Assembly (NCBI GenBank): GCA_002440705.1
Contig: DJVA01000028.1
Coordinates: 1-21,888, forward strand
Direction of reading: 5' to 3'
From: Flavobacteriaceae bacterium UBA6268
Lineage (GTDB): Bacteria; Bacteroidota; Bacteroidia; Flavobacteriales; Flavobacteriaceae
DNA length: 21,888 nucleotides
The stretch's first letter is position 1. The number at the start of each line of letters is the position of its first letter. Both the position numbers and the translations under genes were made by a program. Below the pieces are notes generated by a model. The model saw nothing but the letters and a program-made list of their open reading frames with translations. It did not search any database and was not told the origin of the DNA. Shown here piece after piece: positions 16,091-21,888 of this stretch.

Positions 16091-18058
16091 TCACAAATTT
16101 TCGAATGGGGTATTTTCAGCAGGATGATCCAGTTCCTCGAAATGAGAGTTTTCACTTTTATATTCTGGAACCAGTTCTTTTAGCAAACGCACCACTTTTT
16201 TGTCCTCGTGGCGGGTAGCGGTTTTGATCAATTGCTTAACCTTGGTTTTCAAGGTATTGAAATTCCCGGCAGGAACCTTGGAAATCAAAATTTTAGGATG
16301 GTGTGTGGGCAAGGTGGTTGAAGCATCGTTTAACAGCTCTTCGTACAGTTTTTCCCCAGGGCGCAATCCCGTAATTTTAATGTCAATGTCCACATAGGGT
16401 TCCAAACCGGACAAGCGGATCATTTTTTCAGCCAAATCCAAAATTTTCACGGGCTTACCCATATCGAAGACATAAATCTCCCCTCCCCGGCCCATGGTGC
16501 CTGCTTGCAGTACCAACTGGCATGCCTCGGGAATCGTCATGAAATAACGAATAATGTCCTTGTGTGTTACGGTAACAGGCCCCCCTTGCATGATTTGCTT
16601 CCGAAAGTGGGGAATTACCGAACCACTCGAGCCTAGAACATTGCCAAATCTGGTGGTAATGAAACGTGTGTAAACTCCTTTTTCGTTTTGCAACGACTGC
16701 ACATACATCTCGGCAACTCGTTTTGAGGCACCCATCACATTAGTAGGGTTCACAGCTTTATCGGTCGAAACCATTACAAATTTTTCAATCTCATAATTGA
16801 TGGACAAAATGGAAAGATTCACCGTGCCAAGGATGTTTACGTAGATAGCCTCGTGGGGATTGCGCTCAATGAGCGGAACGTGTTTGTAAGCCGCTGCGTG
16901 GTAAACCATTTCGAAATTATACTTCTGAAACATCAGATCCATTCGGTACATGTTGCTAATATCGGCCAATTCGATGATGAAATTCAATTCGGGGTGGTTC
17001 TGTAGCAAATAAAGCTCCAGTTCGTGCAAGGCCGATTCGGCTTGATCCAAGACCACCACCAATTTTGGGGAAAAACTTCCCAGCTGTTTTACAATTTCCG
17101 CACCAATGGACCCGGCCCCTCCAGTGACCAGAATGGTCTTCCCCGAGAGGTCTTTTTGGATGAGTCCATTATCGATAACAATGGATTCCCGTTCCAAGAG
17201 ATCTTCAATCTGTATGGGCTTGATTTGGTTTTGAATGTCCTCTTTTTTGTTCCATTTTTCCATGTTGGGAACATTGAAGACTTCAATATTTTTGGCAATA
17301 CAATCCTCCACGATTTGGTTTTTTACCTTCCCGCTGAAAGAATCACTAATCAGCAACACGCCATCAATATTCAAATCACCTATGGTCTCCCGGAACGATC
17401 CTCGTATCGGAATCACTGGTTTTCCCAAAATCTTAAGTCGCTTGCTGTCGAGGTTTTTGGTGACAAAACCTTTCAATTCGAACGGAAGGCTGGACTCTGT
17501 AGCAATGGCCTTACCTAAGGAGATTGTATGGTCGTCGATACCAACAATTACCACTTTTTTCTTAAGGTTACGAGTGGCGAAATTTTTTAAAAACTGGTAG
17601 GTTTCCTTTACGGCAATGCGAAATAGCAGCATCAAGGAAAAGGACAGCAACATAAACACGATGAGGGACGTATTTAAAAATATACGCTTATCGGTAAACG
17701 ATTGGAATGCCACATTAAAGAGGATCATTGCCAAAAAAGTACAAAAGGACGAAAAAGCCAGTTTGGTAATATCCGTAAAAGTTGAGTGGCGAATAATTCC
17801 TGAATAGGTCTTGAAAATAAAGAAGAACACCACGTTAACCAATACAATGAACAGTCCCTGCTCTTCAATGGTTAAGACTTTATGAAACTTAATGGGAGTA
17901 CCGGACAAAATCAAATAGACCAAAAAGAAGGAAGCTGCGGCAAGGAATGCATCAATCAAAACTACAATCCAGCGTGGTAAATACCGTTGGTCCAATAGCT
18001 TGATCTTGTTGTCCCCATCATAAAGTTGATTGATCAACTCCTGTTTCTTTTTCACCAT
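16091..18058 (-). CDS. pglF: Membrane-bound UDP-GlcNAc 4,6-dehydratase (PglF/WbpM/CapD-like)
   Basis: A 655-residue enzyme expected to turn UDP-GlcNAc into UDP-4-keto-6-deoxy-GlcNAc. The N-terminal third has four membrane helices (about 29-51, 68-85, 103-120, 128-150). A first, inactive-looking Rossmann domain follows at about 168-265, and the catalytic NAD-dependent SDR domain from about 306. Key motifs are GGAGSIGAE at 313-321, AAAYKHVPL at 388-396 and STDKAVNPTNVMGASKR at 431-447. In this last motif Met442 and Lys446 take the place of the Tyr-x3-Lys pair of ordinary dehydratases, which is normal for the large WbpM/PglF type. The length matches that type and excludes the short FlaA1/PseB type. 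Neighbours give the next three steps to an undecaprenyl-linked diacetylbacillosamine, which favours the PglF role over a WbpM role in other sugars. Confidence 0.88.
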   Translation of the reverse strand: MVKKKQELINQLYDGDNKIKLLDQRYLPRWIVVLIDAFLAAASFFLVYLILSGTPIKFHKVLTIEEQGLFIVLVNVVFFFIFKTYSGIIRHSTFTDITKLAFSSFCTFLAMILFNVAFQSFTDKRIFLNTSLIVFMLLSFSLMLLFRIAVKETYQFLKNFATRNLKKKVVIVGIDDHTISLGKAIATESSLPFELKGFVTKNLDSKRLKILGKPVIPIRGSFRETIGDLNIDGVLLISDSFSGKVKNQIVEDCIAKNIEVFNVPNMEKWNKKEDIQNQIKPIQIEDLLERESIVIDNGLIQKDLSGKTILVTGGAGSIGAEIVKQLGSFSPKLVVVLDQAESALHELELYLLQNHPELNFIIELADISNMYRMDLMFQKYNFEMVYHAAAYKHVPLIERNPHEAIYVNILGTVNLSILSINYEIEKFVMVSTDKAVNPTNVMGASKRVAEMYVQSLQNEKGVYTRFITTRFGNVLGSSGSVIPHFRKQIMQGGPVTVTHKDIIRYFMTIPEACQLVLQAGTMGRGGEIYVFDMGKPVKILDLAEKMIRLSGLEPYVDIDIKITGLRPGEKLYEELLNDASTTLPTHHPKILISKVPAGNFNTLKTKVKQLIKTATRHEDKKVVRLLKELVPEYKSENSHFEELDHPAENTPFENL

Positions 18059-18084
18059 TTTTAAAATCTAATTAAATATAACGA

Positions 18085-19218
18085 TTATCCAAGCATTTGC
18101 TTGATAATCAAAGCAATTCTTTCTTTTTCTCTATCAGAGAGGTTAGATCCCGAGGGAAGGCAAAGCCCATTCTTAAAGCAATTTTCGGCTACTGACGCTC
18201 CGTAATAGGGATACTGTTTGAAAACGGGCTGTAGGTGCATAGGTTTCCACAAGGGTCTGGATTCAATACAATCTTTATCCAAGGCCAAACGAAGCGCTTC
18301 GGGTGTTGCTTTAGAATGTTTGGGATCGAACAGGATGCAGGTAAGCCAATGATTGGAAAAAAAGTTCCCTGACGGCTCCGAAAAAACGGTAATCCCTTCA
18401 GCTCCAGCCAGCAATTTCTTATAAAATTGATGATTGCTTCTTCGCTGTGCGACACGTTCTTCAAGCACTTCCATTTGTCCTCGGCCAATGGCTGCACACA
18501 CATTGCTAAGACGGTAATTGTAGCCAATATGGGAATGCTCATAATGCGGTGCTTGGTCCCTGGCTTGGGTAGCCAAAAAAATGGCTTTTTCCTTAAATTC
18601 CGAATTTCGGGCAACAAGCGCACCTCCTCCAGAAGTCGTAATAATTTTATTGCCATTGAATGACAAAATTGAAAGGTCCCCGAGGGTTCCGCATTTTTGC
18701 CCCTTGTAGCTACTCCCAAGGGCTTCGGCACTATCCTCTATTAATGGAATTTGATACTTACTAGCAATAAACCTTATTTCATCGGCCTGGAAGGGCATGC
18801 CGTATAGATCGACCGCAATAATGGCTTTCGGCTTTTCCCCTTGTGCTATACGGTCTTTAATGGTTGATTCCAATACTTCGGGGCAAAGATTCCAGGTTTC
18901 AGCTTCGCTGTCAATGAAAATAGGGGTTGCCCCTTGATAAACAATTGGATTTGCTGAAGCACTGAACGTCATGCTTTGGCAAAGCACCTCATCTCCTTTA
19001 GAAACACCCAATAAAATGAGGGCCAAGTGCAAGGCTGCCGTTCCAGAGCTTAAAGCAGCTATTTTCGAATTGGCTCCCAAATAACCTTCCAAGCTTTTTT
19101 CAAATGCCTCCACATGGGGCCCTAGCGGAGCAATCCAATTGGTGGCAAACGCCTCCTGCACATACTGTTGCTCTAAATTGCCTATATGGGGGGACGATAA
19201 GTAAATCCTATCCTTCAT
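18085..19218 (-). CDS. pglE: PLP-dependent sugar 4-aminotransferase (DegT/DnrJ/EryC1, PglE-like)
   Basis: A 377-residue aminotransferase that should add an amino group from glutamate to the 4-keto sugar made by the neighbouring dehydratase. Visible family features are SSGTAALHLAL at 57-67 (cofactor phosphate site), EDSAEALGSSYKG at 161-173, and SFNGNKIITTSGGG at 186-199, where Lys191 should hold PLP. The opening DRIYLSSPHIGNLEQ and NWIAPLGPHVEAFE at 27-40 are typical of the sugar-nucleotide subgroup. I chose ATG at 19218; ATGs at 19227 and 19257 are also in frame. The gene overlaps the acetyltransferase gene by 11 bases. Aminotransferases of this family act on several 4-keto sugars, so the substrate is deduced from gene context. 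Confidence 0.88.
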   Translation of the reverse strand: MKDRIYLSSPHIGNLEQQYVQEAFATNWIAPLGPHVEAFEKSLEGYLGANSKIAALSSGTAALHLALILLGVSKGDEVLCQSMTFSASANPIVYQGATPIFIDSEAETWNLCPEVLESTIKDRIAQGEKPKAIIAVDLYGMPFQADEIRFIASKYQIPLIEDSAEALGSSYKGQKCGTLGDLSILSFNGNKIITTSGGGALVARNSEFKEKAIFLATQARDQAPHYEHSHIGYNYRLSNVCAAIGRGQMEVLEERVAQRRSNHQFYKKLLAGAEGITVFSEPSGNFFSNHWLTCILFDPKHSKATPEALRLALDKDCIESRPLWKPMHLQPVFKQYPYYGASVAENCFKNGLCLPSGSNLSDREKERIALIIKQMLG

Positions 19219-19834
19219 TGGTTTCATTGAATTTGATAATTTTCGCAGGATTTCCAACTACCACGGCATAATCGGGAACATCTTTGGTAACCACGGCACC
19301 TGCCCCAACAACCGCCCATTTCCCAATCTTTAATTCGGGGAGAATGACACTGCCTGCACCTATGAACGCGCCTTCCCCAATACTAACCCCACCGGCAATG
19401 GCAGCCTGAATGGCTACATGCACAAAATTTTCAATTTTTACTTGGTGCGAAATGGTTGCGTGGTTGTTGAGAATGCAAAAATCCCCTATTTCAACACCTG
19501 CATCCAATACCACTAGGGGCAGTACAACGGTTCCATTTCCAATAATTACCGAGGGGTATTGCGTAACGGAAGGATGTACAAATGCGGGAAAACTGGCCTC
19601 ATGAAATCGCAAGGCCATGTCTTTTCGGGTGGCATTGTCTCCAATGGCAATGCAAAGCGCATTTGGTGTTGCAAATTGCTTTGGTGTGGCATGAACGGGA
19701 ACACCCAATAGACTCGAAACTTTAGGGGTGTCATCATAAATTTCCTTCAAAACATAGTGCGATTGGCATCGTATAAGTTCCACGATGGCGTAGGAATGCC
19801 CTCCCGCCCCATACATTATCAGTTCATGCTTCAT
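19208..19834 (-). CDS. pglD: Sugar O/N-acetyltransferase with left-handed beta-helix (PglD-like)
   Basis: A 208-residue acyltransferase expected to acetylate the 4-amino group of UDP-4-amino-6-deoxy-GlcNAc with acetyl-CoA. The N-terminal PglD-type domain contains the UDP-sugar binding motif YGAGGHSYAIVEL at 8-20. From about residue 90 come hexapeptide repeats forming a left-handed beta-helix (IIGNGTVV, VEIGDFCI, VSIGEGAFIGAGSV, LKIGKWAVVGAGAV), closing with VVVGNPAKII at 191-200. His130 in ATISHQVKIE corresponds by eye to the catalytic base of C. jejuni PglD (His125). The gene joins the glycosyl-phosphate transferase gene in an ATGA overlap. Length agrees with PglD (about 195-210 residues). 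Closely related NeuD-type enzymes acetylate other sugars, so the context decides the substrate. Confidence 0.87.
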   Translation of the reverse strand: MKHELIMYGAGGHSYAIVELIRCQSHYVLKEIYDDTPKVSSLLGVPVHATPKQFATPNALCIAIGDNATRKDMALRFHEASFPAFVHPSVTQYPSVIIGNGTVVLPLVVLDAGVEIGDFCILNNHATISHQVKIENFVHVAIQAAIAGGVSIGEGAFIGAGSVILPELKIGKWAVVGAGAVVTKDVPDYAVVVGNPAKIIKFNETNEG

Positions 19835-20436
19835 GGGTTGCCTTTAAAAGGTTCTGTGGTTGCCTGTCCTGCTGCATTGATTCCACTTTGTGCAAAGACT
19901 TTCTTAATGGTTTTGAAAAGAATTTTCAAATCCAACGCAAAAGTAAGATTTTGTACGTAGAAAACATCCAATTCAAACTTTTCATTCCAATTGATGGCGT
20001 TCCGTCCATTCACCTGTGCCCAGCCTGTAATCCCGGGTTTTACAAGGTGGCGTTTTTGTTGAAAATTGTTGTACAACCCTATATATTCCATTAACAAAGG
20101 TCTAGGCCCTACCAAGCTCATTTGTCCCATTACAACATTCAGCAACTGCGGAATTTCATCCAATGAGGTCTTCCTAACCCACTTTCCAATACTGTGAAGC
20201 CTTTGGGCATCGGGCAACAAATGCCCCTGTTCGTCTTTTGCATCGCTCATGGTCTTGAACTTGATGATTTTGAAAATTCGGGTGTTTTTTCCTGGTCTTT
20301 TCTGAAGGAAAAAAGGAGACCCCCTATGGTGCCATGTCAGTAGTATAGCTACCAAAAGGAAAACTGGGGCCAAAAGCACAAGGGCTACTACTGCGGTTAC
20401 GATATCAAAAATTGGTTTTACTAGTGCTTTATACAT
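19831..20436 (-). CDS. pglC: Undecaprenyl-phosphate phosphoglycosyl transferase (PglC-like)
   Basis: A 201-residue monotopic phosphoglycosyl transferase. It should move a phospho-sugar from a UDP-sugar to undecaprenyl phosphate and so start glycan assembly on the inner face of the inner membrane. A single hydrophobic segment at about 9-33 holds the re-entrant helix with a Pro (LLAPVF), followed by the catalytic domain with KRPG at 46-49, IIKFKTM at 57-63, the catalytic pair Asp93-Glu94 in TSLDEIPQL, and SLVGPRPL at 107-114. Length and placing of the Asp-Glu pair are what I recall for C. jejuni PglC (200 residues, Asp93-Glu94). The small size shows it is the PglC type, not the larger WbaP type. 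It starts nine bases after the preceding glycosyltransferase stop codon. Confidence 0.88.
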   Translation of the reverse strand: MYKALVKPIFDIVTAVVALVLLAPVFLLVAILLTWHHRGSPFFLQKRPGKNTRIFKIIKFKTMSDAKDEQGHLLPDAQRLHSIGKWVRKTSLDEIPQLLNVVMGQMSLVGPRPLLMEYIGLYNNFQQKRHLVKPGITGWAQVNGRNAINWNEKFELDVFYVQNLTFALDLKILFKTIKKVFAQSGINAAGQATTEPFKGNP

Positions 20437-20445
20437 TCCGCAAAT

Positions 20446-21603
20446 TTATGAATCCTCCAGATTTTGGTAAACCCCCAATAAAGCACGCCAAATCTCGTGT
20501 CTTTCGTATCGCGAAACAATGGCGCCCCTACTTTCAGCCACTAACTTTCCGTACAGCGCCCCCTCCCGAAGGAGTGCATCCATCGCAGCGTGCAAAGCGT
20601 TAACGTTTTTTACCGGAATAATAAGTCCGTTAAGCCCATCTGTAACTATTTCATTGCATCCATTGATGTTGCTCACAATGCAAGGGATACCCATTGCCCC
20701 AGCCTGCATGACCACATTGGGAAAGCCTTCGCGGTAACTGGGAAAAACCAATACATGGGATACTGCAAAATAAGGTCTAACGTCTTCTTGGAATCCCACC
20801 GAAAAAATCTTGGGATGGCTATGGATGGTTTTTTCGGTAGTTTCAGGCAATGGATCCAGGTCGGGTTCCGAGGGACCCACCAGCAATAAGGAACTGTGAG
20901 GGTGGGTTGCCAAAAGGTTGATGAAGGCATCAACCATTTCAACAATGCCTTTATCTTTCACAATCCGTCCTACAAAAAGAAACACAAAATCCTTTTGAGG
21001 GATGCCTAGTGATGTTTTTAATTCAACGCGGTCATTTTCGCCGAAGTGAACCGGGTTAAAAAAGGAAGTGTCAATTCCATTGGAACTCCCTTTTCCAACA
21101 ATGTACAACTTTGAGGGAGCAACAAGTTTTTCAGAAATAATATACTCCATCAACCCTTTGGAGTTGGGAAAGACTTTTGTGGCATAACGATAGGTTCTTT
21201 TTTCAATGTACACCAATAATTTTTTCTTGAAGCCTGTAGCCTCCATCAGCGGAAGTCCCGCTACGGTGTGCAGGCGGTGGGGAACCTTAGCCAGCCATGC
21301 CGCCATCATCCCAACAATGCCCGCCTTTGGGGTATGGGTATGCACAATAAAGGGTTGCTCCCGTTTCAAGAAGCGGTATAACTTCCAAACCGCCAAAAGA
21401 TCTTTTATAGGGGTAATTTTCCGGGTAAGTTCCAGAGGATGGCACCTAATTCCTTCATTGTCGGCATACGCTTTAAGGCGAGCCACATCCGAGCTTATCG
21501 CAATAACTTCAAAGTAACGCGACATAAAGGAAAGCTGTCCTTCCAGCAGCTTTTCCAACGACAAGGGAATGGTGGTAATCCTTATGAGTTTTTTCTTCAG
21601 CAT
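20446..21603 (-). CDS. Family 4 glycosyltransferase
   Basis: A 385-residue GT-B fold glycosyltransferase that probably adds a later sugar to the lipid-linked glycan started by the PglC-like enzyme. The N-terminal domain shows the acceptor-side segment HTHTPKAGIVGMMAA at 88-102. The C-terminal domain has the nucleotide-sugar motif VGRIVKDKGI at 211-220 and the region YREGFPNVVMQAGAMG at 290-305. In the usual E-x7-E motif the first residue is Glu292, but the second is Gln300. From memory, this Glu-to-Gln change is common in the subgroup related to PglA and CapM proteins and need not mean loss of activity. It overlaps the preceding glycosyltransferase by seven bases. PglA, a GalNAc transferase in C. 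jejuni, is a possible counterpart, but the donor cannot be read from the sequence. Confidence 0.87.
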   Translation of the reverse strand: MLKKKLIRITTIPLSLEKLLEGQLSFMSRYFEVIAISSDVARLKAYADNEGIRCHPLELTRKITPIKDLLAVWKLYRFLKREQPFIVHTHTPKAGIVGMMAAWLAKVPHRLHTVAGLPLMEATGFKKKLLVYIEKRTYRYATKVFPNSKGLMEYIISEKLVAPSKLYIVGKGSSNGIDTSFFNPVHFGENDRVELKTSLGIPQKDFVFLFVGRIVKDKGIVEMVDAFINLLATHPHSSLLLVGPSEPDLDPLPETTEKTIHSHPKIFSVGFQEDVRPYFAVSHVLVFPSYREGFPNVVMQAGAMGIPCIVSNINGCNEIVTDGLNGLIIPVKNVNALHAAMDALLREGALYGKLVAESRGAIVSRYERHEIWRALLGVYQNLEDS

Positions 21604-21888
21604 TGTTCTTGGTACAATTTCAAATGTTCCTGAACCATTTGATCCAGGCCATACTTTTCGGAACGCTTAAGGCAGGCAGCTGACTTTTGTTCGTACCATT
21701 TTGGGTCGTCTAAAAGCCGGTTGATTTTTTTGGCCAAATCCAAATAATCCCGATGCTCAAAAAATACCCCGGCCCCATGTACTAAGGAAACCAAGCCTGA
21801 AACTTTGGAAGCCACCAGCGGTGTTCCTGATGCCATGGCCTCGATACCCCGAAGGGACAAGCCCTCGTGGTTGGAGGACAAAACGGCT
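21597..21888 (-). CDS. Glycosyltransferase, C-terminal fragment (cut by the window edge)
   Basis: Only the last 96 or so residues of a GT-B type glycosyltransferase are visible; the gene continues past the right edge. The fragment contains SSNHEGLSLRGIEAMASG, which holds the nucleotide-binding Glu of GT4 enzymes and the E-x7-E motif (Glu at positions 6 and 14 of the quoted segment), followed by TPLVASKVSGL. The tail is a helical segment. No start codon is assigned, since the frame is open to the edge. The stop codon lies seven bases inside the following glycosyltransferase gene, so both are one transcript. Its placing before the PglC and PglA-like genes suggests a role in extending the same glycan. 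Confidence 0.8.
   Translation of the reverse strand, partial: AVLSSNHEGLSLRGIEAMASGTPLVASKVSGLVSLVHGAGVFFEHRDYLDLAKKINRLLDDPKWYEQKSAACLKRSEKYGLDQMVQEHLKLYQEQC

Noticed and set aside
17024..17518. 164-codon open frame on the + strand
   Set aside because: It is antisense to the dehydratase gene, whose motifs are unmistakable; the frame gives no coherent protein family.
18090..18103. Short palindrome CAAGCATTTGCTTG
   Set aside because: It lies inside the 3' end of the aminotransferase gene, has a minimal loop and no T tract, and is explained by codon content.
1..21888. CRISPR array, tRNA, rRNA, insertion sequence or prophage
   Set aside because: No regularly spaced repeats, RNA gene signatures, transposase, integrase or terminal inverted repeats were seen in either strand.

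Overview
The window looks like chromosome from a Bacteroidota bacterium, most likely a flavobacterium (Flavobacteriaceae). The evidence is a TonB with an eight-proline run and an acidic linker, sigma promoters of the TAnnTTTG type, weak Shine-Dalgarno sequences, a Bacteroidota-style Wza with a C-terminal membrane helix, and moderate GC content. I cannot name a species. Almost every base is coding. The longest gap without a gene is about 153 bases (9443-9595), so there is no unexplained stretch over 300 bases.

Region 1 (7-793, + strand): a complete tonB gene followed by a bidirectional terminator.

Region 2 (792-8198, - strand): a tightly packed efflux operon. Read in the direction of transcription it holds a TetR-family repressor, a TolC-type outer-membrane factor, a HlyD-type lipoprotein adaptor, two separate ABC ATPases, two ABC-2 permeases, and last a LOG-family nucleotide phosphoribohydrolase. 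Four of these junctions are 4-base ATGA overlaps. The order resembles the E. coli ybiH-ybhGFSR operon, but with its own TolC homologue and the double ATPase split in two. The ATPases are degenerate in complementary ways, which predicts one canonical and one dead ATP site. A 16-bp palindrome beside a TAnnTTTG promoter is the probable repressor operator.

Region 3 (8241-11558): an outer-membrane beta-barrel gene (- strand, with its own terminator) lies divergent from a histidine kinase and OmpR-type response regulator pair (+ strand). Three GTTAATA direct repeats lie between them.

Region 4 (11555-21888, - strand): a surface-polysaccharide operon that enters from beyond the right edge. In transcription order it holds a truncated glycosyltransferase, a GT4 glycosyltransferase, a PglC-like phosphoglycosyl transferase, a PglD-like acetyltransferase, a PglE-like aminotransferase, a PglF/WbpM-like 4,6-dehydratase, then Wza, Wzc and Wzi export proteins. 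The four pgl-like genes together would make UDP-N,N'-diacetylbacillosamine and load it on undecaprenyl phosphate. The following genes would export a polymer through a Wza/Wzc-type system. A promoter-like site before wza suggests the export genes can be transcribed separately.

I found no CRISPR array, tRNA, rRNA, insertion sequence, integrase or phage gene. The families are all known. What deserves a second look is their arrangement: a bacillosamine priming cassette joined to capsule export genes, the asymmetric ATPase pair, and the LOG enzyme coupled to an exporter.
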